Assembly: GCA_946185745.1 (NCBI GenBank)
Contig: CAMHKQ010000003.1
Location: 65,742-100,167, forward strand
Origin: an uncultured Bacteroidales bacterium
GTDB lineage: Bacteria; Bacteroidota; Bacteroidia; Bacteroidales; UBA932
Direction of reading: 5' to 3'
Length of the DNA: 34,426 bases
The notes beneath the pieces are model-generated. The model was not told where the DNA came from. It made no database searches and saw nothing but the letters and a program-made list of their open reading frames with translations. The number at the start of each line of letters is the position of its first letter. Position 1 is the first letter of the stretch. A program made the translations under genes and the position numbers. Positions 16,357 to 26,230 of the stretch are shown here, piece after piece.

Positions 16357-19300
16357 TCAATAAACAAATTGTACGGGACCCAGCAGTCCGGAATCCCTGA
16401 GCGGACTCCCCGGAGCAGGGCCGTTGATGGTCCAGGTCTTGCGCTGCGCTTCCGGAAGGGAGGCGTCGTAGACAAGGCGGTTGAACCAGGTGCCGGTGAC
16501 GTCGATGCGGATCGTATTGGTTCCGGCCTGCAGCAGAGCACCTACGGGCACGCGGTACGGATGCGCCCACCTGACGCCTGCAGGCTTCCCGTTCACGGTG
16601 ACATCGGCAATCATGTCCACCTCGCCGAGATCCAGGAAAACGGGTTTTCCGATCCTGTCCTCCGGCACTTCAACGGTAGTCTCATAAGTGGCAGTACCGG
16701 AGAATGCACGGCCTTCCGCACTAACAGGCAGGTCCTTCCACGGAACAAGGGCGGACAGCTGCAATGGTTCTTCCGGGGCGCCCCAGCCTTCCGGGAAACG
16801 GAGCGTCCAGCCATGGAGCGGCACCGACTTCCCTTCCGGTGCGGGAGCGGGCTGTGCCGGCGAACCACCCTTTTCCGTGAACACCACAAAGCGGTTCTCC
16901 GCCCGGCCCATATCCAGCCGGATGCGCTGATACTTGCCCTCCAGCTCCGATTCCAGCGCGGTTATTTCCCCGGTGGATGCATCCCAAAGCTCCGCCCGGC
17001 CCCGGGCTTTCAGCAGCAGGGAGCCATGAAACTCGCCGCCGGCTGGCGCCGTAACATAAAACCATCGGCCGCCCTTGACCTCGCGTGCCGTCCATTGTAC
17101 GCTGCCGCCTTCCGCAATGAGCTGCGGTTCCATTCCGAAGGCTTGCATCGCCTCCTCCAGGGGGACATCCCAGGCAATCAGACCGCGGCCAAGCCGGCGC
17201 ACTGCGCCCTGTTCCTTCCAGATGGCCCTGACCCTCCTGGAAAAGCGCCTTTCAGCCCTGGCATCCACATTCAGGGTGGCAAAGCCCTGCGGCGGGCCGG
17301 CCACCACCTTCGCCCCGGAGCGGATAAGCCGGTACAGCTTGTCAAGCGTCGAAGGGAGCATGCGCTCGCCATCCGGAATCCAGAGCATCCCGTATGTCTG
17401 CCCGTCGGGCGTGCAAAGCCGGCCCCGCCTTACCTTCAGGCGGTTCAGCAGCACGTCCGGGTTGCAGTAATCGTATTTGAAACCTTCCGGGAAAGCTGCC
17501 AGCTGGTCGGGCCTGTGCCCCACCTCGTCGCCAAGATACCAGAGCACGTCCACGACAGGCAGGCCACGTTCCAGCATATAGCCGGTACGGGCCAGGTAGC
17601 GCGTGAACTCGGACATGTACATCCACCAGGTCTGGCCGCGGAGGAATGGAGTCCCGATGCCGCCGCCGAAACTGGTTCCCGGCGGGAAGAACCCGATCTG
17701 GGGATTGTGAGTATAGGTATGGAACACGTTGTGCGTCACGCCTTCCGTCATGTTCAGGTTGGCCACTTCCTTGAACATCTCCCAATGCTCGTCCCAGGTC
17801 AGCTGGAAACTGGTGAAACTTTCGGCAGCCACGCGGCGCTTCCCGTAGATGTGGGCTGCGGAGGCGGTAGGCTTGATCGGTTTGAAATTCAGGCTCCCCA
17901 CGAAGTTCTCTTCAAGAGGCTGCCAGAATTCACACATCGGCACGTCGGCATATTTGTAGTACTCCAGCGGGTCCATGGCAACCACGTCGCCGCCGGCGGT
18001 CTCGTACTGGACCTCCAGGCCCTTTTCGTGGGCCAGCTCCGTCATCCTGGCAAAGAAATTCTCGTTGTAGAGGGCCGTAACGGTGCGGCGCCAGTCGGTC
18101 AGGAAACGGTATGTGGTCTCCGGATTATCCATGACGTATCCGGTAAGGGCCGGCATCCACTGCCGCAGGGCATAGCCGGCGCGGCGGGCGAATTCGTCTT
18201 CCATCAAGCCGGTCCAGGTCTGGTTGCCGCATTCCCAGCTGTCCATCAGCATACCGCCGGCCAGACCGGCTAGCGGACCGTCCTGCAGACGGCCGACATA
18301 GTGGCTGAACTGGCTGTCAGCCCCGCGGATATCGAACTTGTTGCACTCCCAGCCGGTCGCTTCCGGAGGGGCGGGCGAGTTCCTGCGGCCGCTGTTCACG
18401 TGTCCGAAGCGGAGCACCGTCCATGTGCCCTCCCCTTCCGGCGCAGTCCACTGCAGACGGCCGGAGCCATCCATTTGTCCGCTCAGGTCTGCAACAGCCT
18501 CTACCGGCACATAGGCTTTTTCAGACTGCTGCACGTGGGACTGGAAGCGCTCCTTTGCCCGCAGCGTACGGGCGGCCTCGGCCTGCCATTCGTTCTTGCG
18601 GGCGGCAGAATAGAAGCGCAGGTAAGCGAGTTCCAGCGGATGCGCATTCGTCAAGGTGAGTTCCATTTCCGGGGCCTCCGTTTCTTCCACGGCCAGCACC
18701 AGCGGAGCGCCGTCCTGCCAGCTGGACATGGGCAGATCCGCATCCAAGACAGGCTTGCGTGAGCCGTCCCGCTGAAGCGCATCCAGCCTGACATGTATGC
18801 CCGGCACGTACACCCAGGGGTGGTTCATGCTGTTGATGCTGGGCAGTTCCAGCGTCCGCACGACGGTCCCCTCCGGGAGAGAGAATCGTACCGTGTGGCT
18901 TCCTCCTTCCGTTTCGCTGACCTTCCCGCCCCCTTCGAGCAGCGCTTTCCATGACGGTTCATCGGACTTTATGTCCAGAAGGGACAACGGCTCGCCGGTA
19001 TCCCCTTCAGGGGTGGGGAAAGCCAGCACGCAGACGTCCCTGTAGTCCCGCCAGTCTTCTTCTGAAGGCATGCCCTTGGGGAGCACGAGATCCACCCGGC
19101 TTCCGGCCGGCACGTCGGTACGGCTCCAGACCAGGTCGCGCATCGCATCCTCAGGCTGGATCCAGGGGCCTCCGGCCATCGCCCATCCCGGGCAGGTCTG
19201 GATGGTCAGGCGAAGATCCTTTTCCCGCGCAGTACGGGCCAGATACGCCACCATTTCATCCCATTCGGGAGAAAGCGGCACTACGGGCTTGCCTGCGCCG

Positions 19301-19602
19301 GGCCAGCGGCCGCCGGCGTTTCCATGGAACCACTGGATACCGGAAATGCCGGCATCTCGGATGGCCTCCATATCGGCGTTTATGCCTGCTTCAGACACGT
19401 TGTCGCCCAGAAAATGGAACCATGATTCAGGCCAGAACACCTTGGGCGGCGCAAGGAAGTTCTCCCGGTCCTGCTGGCCGAATTCCGCATCCAATACTGC
19501 CGGATCGGCCTGGATTCCGACCACCTGGGCCGGAGCGGGCATGCAGAGGAGACTCCCCGCGACGGCAATCAGCAGCTGTTTCACATGTTTGCTGTTATTC
19601 AT
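16357..19602 (-). CDS. GH106 alpha-L-rhamnosidase-like hydrolase
   Basis: A 1081-residue exported protein with a type I signal peptide ending CMPAPAQ (about residue 26). The pattern is that of GH106, the second large alpha-L-rhamnosidase family: PPKVFWPESWFHFLGDNVSE near the N-terminus, a barrel with ISGIQWFHGNAGG and LTIQTCPGWAMAGGPW, and MDSWECGNQTWT, where the Glu corresponds to the conserved family acid. AAESFTSFQLTWDEHWEMF follows later. The C-terminus is a galactose-binding-like beta-sandwich ending in DVTVNGKPAGVRWAHPYR and RDSGLLGPVQFVY. Full length is typical for the family. Its ATG lies inside the end of the upstream GH92 gene (8-base overlap, ATGAATAA), so translation is probably coupled. 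Family members act on rhamnosyl linkages of pectic or bacterial glycans; the exact linkage is unknown. Confidence 0.88.
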   Translation of the reverse strand: MNNSKHVKQLLIAVAGSLLCMPAPAQVVGIQADPAVLDAEFGQQDRENFLAPPKVFWPESWFHFLGDNVSEAGINADMEAIRDAGISGIQWFHGNAGGRWPGAGKPVVPLSPEWDEMVAYLARTAREKDLRLTIQTCPGWAMAGGPWIQPEDAMRDLVWSRTDVPAGSRVDLVLPKGMPSEEDWRDYRDVCVLAFPTPEGDTGEPLSLLDIKSDEPSWKALLEGGGKVSETEGGSHTVRFSLPEGTVVRTLELPSINSMNHPWVYVPGIHVRLDALQRDGSRKPVLDADLPMSSWQDGAPLVLAVEETEAPEMELTLTNAHPLELAYLRFYSAARKNEWQAEAARTLRAKERFQSHVQQSEKAYVPVEAVADLSGQMDGSGRLQWTAPEGEGTWTVLRFGHVNSGRRNSPAPPEATGWECNKFDIRGADSQFSHYVGRLQDGPLAGLAGGMLMDSWECGNQTWTGLMEDEFARRAGYALRQWMPALTGYVMDNPETTYRFLTDWRRTVTALYNENFFARMTELAHEKGLEVQYETAGGDVVAMDPLEYYKYADVPMCEFWQPLEENFVGSLNFKPIKPTASAAHIYGKRRVAAESFTSFQLTWDEHWEMFKEVANLNMTEGVTHNVFHTYTHNPQIGFFPPGTSFGGGIGTPFLRGQTWWMYMSEFTRYLARTGYMLERGLPVVDVLWYLGDEVGHRPDQLAAFPEGFKYDYCNPDVLLNRLKVRRGRLCTPDGQTYGMLWIPDGERMLPSTLDKLYRLIRSGAKVVAGPPQGFATLNVDARAERRFSRRVRAIWKEQGAVRRLGRGLIAWDVPLEEAMQAFGMEPQLIAEGGSVQWTAREVKGGRWFYVTAPAGGEFHGSLLLKARGRAELWDASTGEITALESELEGKYQRIRLDMGRAENRFVVFTEKGGSPAQPAPAPEGKSVPLHGWTLRFPEGWGAPEEPLQLSALVPWKDLPVSAEGRAFSGTATYETTVEVPEDRIGKPVFLDLGEVDMIADVTVNGKPAGVRWAHPYRVPVGALLQAGTNTIRIDVTGTWFNRLVYDASLPEAQRKTWTINGPAPGSPLRDSGLLGPVQFVY

Positions 19603-22465
19603 GACGTATGCTGTTTTCTGGTATTTCTGTGAACTTGTCCGATGAAGGGGCCTTCCAGCTCCAGCCCAGGACCTGTCCCTCGTAATCCTCCAGGTAGATG
19701 AGCCGGAAAGGATGGAGGCCTTTCAGGAGCGCGGCCTGGCCGGTGGCGGTATAGTCGGAATGCGAGCCGTCGTTGTTGACCACAAGCCGGCCGTCAATTG
19801 CCAGCACGCTGCCGTCGTCGCTACGCAGCGCAAACTCCCAGAGACCGTCTTCGGGAATATCCAGGAGGCCGGTGAATACATAGCCGAAATGATCATCATC
19901 CGGTGCTCCCGCAATGTCCGGAGCTTTCATTGTTCCCTTTGAGACGACCGGAGAGGCCACAACGTCGGCAGCACACTTGAACGCGCCCCGATGGTAGGTG
20001 AACAGGCAGCCGGGAGCGGTGGAGGCCGCCTTTCGTGCAGGCGAAAACGTGACGGGGAAGGCATGAACGCTCATCAGCGGGCTCTCAGCGAACCCTTCCC
20101 TGAACGCCCTGGCCTTGATGGTGACATCCCTGTCGATACGGAAGGGCTGCCCATAAAGCGGCGAACTTTGTGAGGGCTCGCTGCCGTCGAGCGTATAGCG
20201 GATTTCCGCACCGGCGGTGCGGGAACGGAGACAAACTTCAAACTCTTTGTCGAAAAAGCGCGGATCGCCCTCGATATATGGCGTCGATACCACCTTTCCA
20301 TCGGACAGTGAATACGGTGCAGAAAGGGAATCGCGGTCGTGGCAGGGCTTATTCGAAAGCTTGAACGAGAGCTCTCCTCCTTCCGTCAGGGCGTCGTAAG
20401 TAATGAACTGCGCCTGCACGGGAACGCCGTTGAAAGCGACTTCTCTGATGAAGGGATAGTCCGGGTGGTCTGCCTTGATTGTCAATTGTTTACCATTGCC
20501 GAGAGTGACGACGGTCTTCGGGAAAACCGGAGCGGAGAATACGAATTCTCCGCTGCCGGGGCAAAGGGGATAGAGCCCCAGGGCGGCGCACACATACCAG
20601 GCGCTCATCTGGCCGCAATCCTCGTTGCCGCAAAGGCCGTCCGGCCCGGTGGAGTAAAGCTTGTCAACTATCTCCCTTACACGGAATTGCGTAGACGACG
20701 GATCGCCGAGCGAGGGATAAAGCCAGGCTGCGGCATGGCTGGGTTCGTTGCCATGGGCATATTTGCCTATGCGCCCTGTTACAAACCATTCCGCATGCCC
20801 CTCAAGATTGTCGTAGCCGGTTCCGAAAAGGGAATCGAGCGAGGCCCTCGCAGCTTCCTGCCCGCCCAGCATGGCGGCGAATCCGGCCACATCGTGAGCA
20901 ATGAAATGCCGGTACTGCCATGCCGTCGCTTCGGTATAGTCGCGGGTAGCTTCGCGGCCAGTTCCGTCAGGGGTGAACGGATACCGCCAGTTGCCATCGG
21001 AGTCCCTGCCCCGGAAGAAGCCGGTGGAAGGGTCGAGAATGTTGCGGTAGCGCAGGGCCCTCTGGTCATATTCGGATGCTATATCCCCGTGCCCAAGGGA
21101 TTCCGCCATACGGGCTATGCACCAGTCGTCGTAGGCGTATTCAAGCGTCATCGAAACGGACTGCGGAGTGAGGTCGCAGGGGATGTAGCCGTATTGGTTG
21201 TACCAGTCGGTAGCGGGATACGAATTCGAGGCGGCGATCATTGCCTTCAGGGCTTTTTCGCCGTCGAAGTCGCGGATTCCCCGCAGCCAGGCATCGGCAA
21301 TCACGGAGACGCAGTGGAAGCCTATCATACAGTCCACCTCGTCGCCCCAGAGCGGCCAGAGCGGCAGGGTGCCGTTCAGGTCGTACATATCCAGCATGCT
21401 GAAAACCATACCGTTGACCAGGTCCGGCTCCAGCAGGGTCATGAGCGGATTCCAGCTGCGGAAGGTGTCCCAAAGCGACAGCGGGAAATAAAAGCCCATC
21501 CCTTCAGGAACGGTTTTCACCTGCCCCAGGTGGTTTTTGTACCGGCCGTCGAGGTCGGCCATCTGGTTCGGAACCACAAAACAGTGGTAAAGGGCGGTAT
21601 AGAATACCTTCCGGCGATCCCTGTCGCCGCCTTCCACGGCTATCTTCCCGAGAGTTTCCGCCCACCGGGCCTCCGAAGTGCCGAGGGCCGCGTCGAAATC
21701 GGGCTCCGGCATCTCCGCAAGGCGGTTGTTTTCAGCACCTTCCGCATCTACGGAAGAGATTCCCACGCTTATGGTCAGTTCCCTGAGTTCAGGGGAAAAG
21801 GTGAGCAGGTAACGGTCGTGCCCGTCGGTCTCGCAGGAACTGAACGGCTCCGAGAAAAGGGCAGAGAAGTACACCCATCTGTCAGGAGCCCAGCCGCTTA
21901 CATGGCGTCCGCCCACAACCCTGGAGTCCGACAGCTGCCTGAAGAACATCCCGTCCGGCCTTTTGTTGGAAACGGTATGGCGGATGTCGATGAGCACCCG
22001 CCGCTCCCCTTTTCCGGAGAAAGTGTAGCGATGGCATCCGGTATGGGATAGTGCGGTCAGTTCAGCAGTGATTCCTTCCGAGGGGAACTCCACCCGGTAA
22101 TAGCCGGCATGAGCGCTCTCGTCCTTTTTGTCGAAAGGAAGCGGATGCGGAGCGTAACCGCCCTCGTCCTGAGGCACTTCCCCGATCAGGGGGGTGAAAA
22201 GGAAATCGCCCAGGTCGCCCTCTCCCGTTCCGCTCAGATGGGTGTGGGAGAAGCCCAGGATTGCCCGGTCATTGTCGTGATAACCCGCGACTCCGCCGTC
22301 CGGGGTGTCGGGACTCAGCTGCACCAGTCCGAAAGGAGCCGCAGCACCCGGACAGGTGTGGCCGTCCAGCGCTGTACCCACGAAAGGATTCACCTCCATG
22401 ACCGGATTGTTCACACAGGACGTCAACAGCAGCACCAGCGCTGACGAGAGAGAAAACCTGCTCAT
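19595..22465 (-). CDS. GH92 alpha-mannosidase with chitobiase-like and PA14-like C-terminal modules (lipoprotein, copy 2)
   Basis: A 956-residue GH92 protein, collinear with the other copy over its whole length. The lipobox ends LTSC (Cys17). Catalytic landmarks are VNPFVGTALDGHTCPG, GFSHTHLSGTGEGDLGDF, SLWDTFRSWNPL, HGNEPSHAAAWLY and GNEDCGQMSAWYV, so the general acid Glu is kept. The residue after SH is Ala here against His in copy 1, one of several active-site-proximal differences suggesting different linkage or aglycone preference. The C-terminus repeats the chitobiase-like segment (RYTLDGSEPSQSSPLYG) and the PA14-like module with LRSDDGSVLAIDG. It starts 4 bases after the stop of the metallophosphoesterase gene and overlaps the GH106 start by 8 bases. 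An old tandem duplication followed by divergence is the simplest origin. Confidence 0.94.
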   Translation of the reverse strand: MSRFSLSSALVLLLTSCVNNPVMEVNPFVGTALDGHTCPGAAAPFGLVQLSPDTPDGGVAGYHDNDRAILGFSHTHLSGTGEGDLGDFLFTPLIGEVPQDEGGYAPHPLPFDKKDESAHAGYYRVEFPSEGITAELTALSHTGCHRYTFSGKGERRVLIDIRHTVSNKRPDGMFFRQLSDSRVVGGRHVSGWAPDRWVYFSALFSEPFSSCETDGHDRYLLTFSPELRELTISVGISSVDAEGAENNRLAEMPEPDFDAALGTSEARWAETLGKIAVEGGDRDRRKVFYTALYHCFVVPNQMADLDGRYKNHLGQVKTVPEGMGFYFPLSLWDTFRSWNPLMTLLEPDLVNGMVFSMLDMYDLNGTLPLWPLWGDEVDCMIGFHCVSVIADAWLRGIRDFDGEKALKAMIAASNSYPATDWYNQYGYIPCDLTPQSVSMTLEYAYDDWCIARMAESLGHGDIASEYDQRALRYRNILDPSTGFFRGRDSDGNWRYPFTPDGTGREATRDYTEATAWQYRHFIAHDVAGFAAMLGGQEAARASLDSLFGTGYDNLEGHAEWFVTGRIGKYAHGNEPSHAAAWLYPSLGDPSSTQFRVREIVDKLYSTGPDGLCGNEDCGQMSAWYVCAALGLYPLCPGSGEFVFSAPVFPKTVVTLGNGKQLTIKADHPDYPFIREVAFNGVPVQAQFITYDALTEGGELSFKLSNKPCHDRDSLSAPYSLSDGKVVSTPYIEGDPRFFDKEFEVCLRSRTAGAEIRYTLDGSEPSQSSPLYGQPFRIDRDVTIKARAFREGFAESPLMSVHAFPVTFSPARKAASTAPGCLFTYHRGAFKCAADVVASPVVSKGTMKAPDIAGAPDDDHFGYVFTGLLDIPEDGLWEFALRSDDGSVLAIDGRLVVNNDGSHSDYTATGQAALLKGLHPFRLIYLEDYEGQVLGWSWKAPSSDKFTEIPENSIRHE

Positions 22466-22469
22466 AATA

Positions 22470-23804
22470 CTATCTGCGGTTGAAAATCAATACCTCCTGC
22501 ACTTTTCCGGAGAATATGTTGTGTACCGTGAGACGGAGCTTGCCGCCTTCCACCCGGCCTTCCATGACGGTGGGGAACCCGTTTTCGCTCATCTCGGGTC
22601 CGCCTCCCACCACCTGGGTCCAGCGATGCTGCGGACCGGGAGCGTCGACGCGATAATGGTGCATGTGCGCCGTGATGAGGAGCTGGCAGCCCGCCTTGTC
22701 GAGCAGCGGGCCCCACATCCGGCTGCAGGTGCGCTGCCAGAAAGCGAAATCCGACGAATACTGCGGATCTTTGTCGGCCGGCGCCACGTCTCCCGGATTG
22801 TGGGTGGGATCGTCGTCGAAAAGCGGGATATGACAGAAGGCCACGAGGAATGGGGCTTTGGCGATTTCAGGACGCTTCAGGGCATCCTTCAGCCACGCCG
22901 TCTGGGCCTCGCGGTATTCCGCGCTCTTGAAAATCCCGGCGAAAAGGGGATTTGTGTCCAGCTTGTCCTCGGCCGTATCCAGGCCTATGAGGGCGATGTC
23001 ACCCATCCTCACGGCGAAGTTGCGGCCCAGATCCCAGTCGCGCACGTCGCGCTCTTCGGGCTGGCGGTACATCCACACCTTTTCTAGGTGCCGGTTCGCC
23101 CGGCCGCGGGAATCATGGTTGCCGGGGCAGAAGAGATAGGGCGTTCCGGAGGCGTAGTCCCTGCGCTCGATGGGCTGTTCCAGGAAGAGGCGTACCTGAT
23201 TTTCGACGCTTTCCTCGGAATTGGAGGCATCTCCGTTCCAGACCACGCAGGAGGGGGCGACGGCCGCAATCTTATCCAGCACCGGGCTGATGGACTCCCA
23301 GTGGGCGTGAGTGTCGTTGATGACGCAGAAGCTGCTGTCTTTCAGCCGTTTGCCGGCAGTGATGAAACTGTAGACACGGGGGTCTTCCTCATTCCCGAGC
23401 ACTTTCATGTCGTAGCCGTGGCCGTAGTGGATGCGGTCGGCGCCGATGCGGTAATAGTAGCGCGTAGCGGGCTTCAGGCCTGTCACCCTCACCTGGATTA
23501 CGCGGTCTTCGATGTCGCAGAGGCGATACCCGCCGCACAGGACCTTGCGTGCATCGGAAAGGTCCGGCTTCTCGCCTATTAGCACGTATCCGTTGGCCAG
23601 GGCGTTCACCGAGAATGCCACGCCTATCGAGGTTTCGGCAAAGTTCTGCAGCATCGGGGCCGATGCCAGAAGTTTGCCTTCTTCGGCCTTGACCTCGTCC
23701 GGAAGGGCAGCCTCCGCCCGTCCTGCCGCTTTGAGCAGGTCTTCTGCGCCTGCCGCCGCCACGGCCACCGCGGCCGTACTTTTCAAGAATTCCCGTCTGT
23801 CCAT
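22470..23804 (-). CDS. Tat-exported metallophosphoesterase (purple acid phosphatase-like)
   Basis: A 444-residue phosphoesterase. The N-terminus MDRREFLKSTAAVAVAAAGA is a twin-arginine signal, so the protein is probably exported folded with its metals already bound. Residues 55-150 form a fibronectin III-like domain (VRVTGLKPATRYYYRIGAD) as in purple acid phosphatases. The calcineurin-like domain follows with all metal motifs: NDTHAH (Asp164, His166), WNGDASN (Asp192), PGNHDSRG (Asn229-His230), FCHIPLFDD and TAHMHHY. The reaction is hydrolysis of phosphomonoesters or diesters; the substrate cannot be read. It is embedded between GH78 (11-base gap) and GH92 (4-base gap), which argues for a role in removing phosphate from the glycan these enzymes attack rather than general phosphate scavenging. 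Confidence 0.87.
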   Translation of the reverse strand: MDRREFLKSTAAVAVAAAGAEDLLKAAGRAEAALPDEVKAEEGKLLASAPMLQNFAETSIGVAFSVNALANGYVLIGEKPDLSDARKVLCGGYRLCDIEDRVIQVRVTGLKPATRYYYRIGADRIHYGHGYDMKVLGNEEDPRVYSFITAGKRLKDSSFCVINDTHAHWESISPVLDKIAAVAPSCVVWNGDASNSEESVENQVRLFLEQPIERRDYASGTPYLFCPGNHDSRGRANRHLEKVWMYRQPEERDVRDWDLGRNFAVRMGDIALIGLDTAEDKLDTNPLFAGIFKSAEYREAQTAWLKDALKRPEIAKAPFLVAFCHIPLFDDDPTHNPGDVAPADKDPQYSSDFAFWQRTCSRMWGPLLDKAGCQLLITAHMHHYRVDAPGPQHRWTQVVGGGPEMSENGFPTVMEGRVEGGKLRLTVHNIFSGKVQEVLIFNRR

Positions 23805-23815
23805 ATAACAGTTAT

Positions 23816-26227
23816 TTAGTTGTCTTTCTCTTGTATTTCGCTTGTGATGCTGCCGTCAGGCTGCCTTTCATGACGGACGCTGACGGTGCCGTACGGGGTC
23901 TCCCGGCGCACTTCCACCCAGTCCACACCCCGGGGCAGCTGCGGCCTTATGCTCAGTTTACGGTATCCCGCTTCGTCCGGAACGATGCCGCCCAGGGCCT
24001 GATAGAACCAGCTAAGGATGCCGTTGTAGCAGTTGTGCAGATGACTGCGTCCGCCGTCCCATTCCTCCCAGACACCGGTACCCCCGTTCTCCAGCATATA
24101 CAGATAACCGGGATATCCGCTCTGTTTTAGCATGCCGTACAACCAGTCGCACTCGCCGGCCTGCGTGGCCCATTCCGTGATTACGGGAATACCCACAAGG
24201 CCTGTGGCCAGATGCCCGCCATACAGCGTTTCCGTACGTTCTTTCAGGGTTTGGACCACATGCGCCTGCAACTGTTCCGGCACTGCTCCGACCAGCAGAG
24301 GATACGCCAGGTCTATCTGGCTGCCGGAGGCATAGATTCCGTCGTGGTAAAAAGCTTCGTGAATCCTCCTCCTCAGCGCTTCCAGACGGTTCCGGTAGGC
24401 CGCGGCATCGTCCGGAATGTTCAAGGCAATCGCTATCTGCTCCAGCGCCAGAAGGCTCTGCACCAGTGCGCAATTGTTCACCAGGTTTACGGAAGCCGGA
24501 TCGTTCACGTCCACTCCTTCGGGGGCAGCCCAGTCTCCCAGATACCAGCCGCGGTAGGACTCGTCCGGCCAGCGCATGAGCAGGCCGTCCACGGAATAGG
24601 CATCCACATAATCCAGCCAGTGTTTCATGTTTCCGTAAAAGCGTTCCATGGGACGCGGGTCGGCAAAGTTCCAGTACATGCGCCACGACGCCTGCACCGG
24701 AAAACTGCACCAGTACGGACCGCCGCCGGCGGTGTAGGGGTTGGGCGCGGTATGGGGCAGGCCGCCGTCGGGACGCTGGGCATCGGCCCAGGCCTGCAGC
24801 CAGTTCAGATACAGGGGGCTCACGTCGGCAAGGCAGGACAATGAAAGCGTGGAGGCATTGCCGTCCCCGCCGTAGCCGAGGCGCTCGATGCTGGCGCAGT
24901 CCACCATGTAGCCGTTGAAGGCCAGGTTCTCAAGGCTGCGGGCCACCAGGTCATGAATCGCGTTCAGCTGCGGATCCGAACACCGGAAGCTCGCAGTCAG
25001 CGGGTAGTCGGTGCGCATCCGGCGAGCGTGCAGTTCACGTGGCTCCTGTTCAAGCCCAGCCAGCAGCACATAGCGGAACACATGATGATTGAACACATTG
25101 CTGAAACGGTCGTTCTCTCCGGCCGCAATAAAGGTGTCATAGCCGCAGATGCCGGGATCGAAAGCTTCCGGAGACACATCGCTGTAGGAAATGTGCACCT
25201 CGTCTCCGGCTTGCAGTCCCTGGAATTGAACATCCAGAAGGGCGTTCACCACCTTGCCGAAATCGGCCAGCCAGCGGCCGTCGCCCAGCGATTCCACGTA
25301 AACCGGTTCCAGGGTTTCCTGAACGCGGCAGGGTTCACACATCTGCATGCTGGCCGAAACGCCCTCGACCGGAACCACATTCACCGGCCCCCATTGGGGT
25401 ATGGCCCCGTTGTCCAGCAGCTCACCGGCAAAACCGTGGGGAAGCCAGTTCCCCATGTCCGAACGGCCGCTCCAGGCCCCTTCCCAGGAGGCGTCCGTCC
25501 AAACTTGAGGAATTCCGCCCACATCCAGTTCGGCTTTTACCAGCGGACCGTCATAAACAGCATCGAACGTCGTTTTCTTGTACCAGCCGGAACCGGCGGC
25601 AATAATCAGTTCGTTAGAACCCTTTTTCAAAAGACGGCTGACGTCGTACACCACGATCAGCGAGCGCCTGTCCAGCTGGGAAACCGCGGGCTGGAGCACC
25701 GCATCCGAAACTTTCTCACCGTTGAGCCAGGCTTCGTGATAGCCCAGGGAGTTTACGTACAGAAGGGCCCGGCCGGTCTTTTTCAGGCTGAAGGTCCTGC
25801 GGAGCAGCGATGCGCGACCCTCACCGGGAACGGCGCCGATATAGTCCCCCTTCAGGCTGTCGTTCTCGAGGATTCCGACGCCAAAACGCTGCCAGGAGCT
25901 CCAGGCCGATTTTTTGCCGTCGGCAGTCCACACCCGCACACGCCAGCGGGTCTGCTGCCGGGACAGCAACTGCGCCCCTCCGTAAGGCACCATCACCTGA
26001 TTCCCGGAAAGCACTTTACCGGAACGCCACAGCCTCGGGCCGACCTCGATATCATATGCCTCCTGCTCTGCGGGAAGCCGGCCGCCTTTGATTTTCCACG
26101 AGAAATGCGGCTTTCCGCTGTCGATGCCCAGCGGTTCCGCCAGGCCTTCGCAACGGAGGTCATAAAGCTGCACTGCAGGCTGGCAGGCCTGAAGAAGCAG
26201 CAGCAAGGCAAGGAACTTCGCTTTCAT
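23816..26227 (-). CDS. GH78 alpha-L-rhamnosidase, second subtype (lipoprotein)
   Basis: An 803-residue GH78 enzyme with lipobox LQAC (Cys15). The N-terminus is an alpha-L-rhamnosidase Ig-like domain (LRCEGLAEPLGIDSGKPHFS, then RWRVRVWTADGKKSAWS), followed by two beta-sandwiches (RRTFSLKKTGRALLYVNSLG; DFGKVVNALLDVQFQ). The catalytic barrel has DCASIERLGYGGDGN in place of the more common DCPQR-ERLGW-GD, keeping Asp443, Glu448 and Asp455. Glu721 in GGTGVWEEWDGG is the predicted base. The C-terminal sandwich is short and ends charged (SEIQEKDN). Domain order and signature differ enough from the GH78 at 13685-16261 that a distinct linkage or substrate position is likely. It begins 3 bases after the GH3 stop. 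Confidence 0.92.
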   Translation of the reverse strand: MKAKFLALLLLLQACQPAVQLYDLRCEGLAEPLGIDSGKPHFSWKIKGGRLPAEQEAYDIEVGPRLWRSGKVLSGNQVMVPYGGAQLLSRQQTRWRVRVWTADGKKSAWSSWQRFGVGILENDSLKGDYIGAVPGEGRASLLRRTFSLKKTGRALLYVNSLGYHEAWLNGEKVSDAVLQPAVSQLDRRSLIVVYDVSRLLKKGSNELIIAAGSGWYKKTTFDAVYDGPLVKAELDVGGIPQVWTDASWEGAWSGRSDMGNWLPHGFAGELLDNGAIPQWGPVNVVPVEGVSASMQMCEPCRVQETLEPVYVESLGDGRWLADFGKVVNALLDVQFQGLQAGDEVHISYSDVSPEAFDPGICGYDTFIAAGENDRFSNVFNHHVFRYVLLAGLEQEPRELHARRMRTDYPLTASFRCSDPQLNAIHDLVARSLENLAFNGYMVDCASIERLGYGGDGNASTLSLSCLADVSPLYLNWLQAWADAQRPDGGLPHTAPNPYTAGGGPYWCSFPVQASWRMYWNFADPRPMERFYGNMKHWLDYVDAYSVDGLLMRWPDESYRGWYLGDWAAPEGVDVNDPASVNLVNNCALVQSLLALEQIAIALNIPDDAAAYRNRLEALRRRIHEAFYHDGIYASGSQIDLAYPLLVGAVPEQLQAHVVQTLKERTETLYGGHLATGLVGIPVITEWATQAGECDWLYGMLKQSGYPGYLYMLENGGTGVWEEWDGGRSHLHNCYNGILSWFYQALGGIVPDEAGYRKLSIRPQLPRGVDWVEVRRETPYGTVSVRHERQPDGSITSEIQEKDN

Positions 26228-26230
26228 GAA

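Noticed and set aside
10872..22465. GH92 proteins as mannose-1-phosphodiester hydrolases
   Set aside because: As I recall, the characterised enzyme of that kind has Gln in place of the general-acid Glu; both proteins here keep Glu in HGNEPSH, so ordinary alpha-mannosidase activity is the better call.
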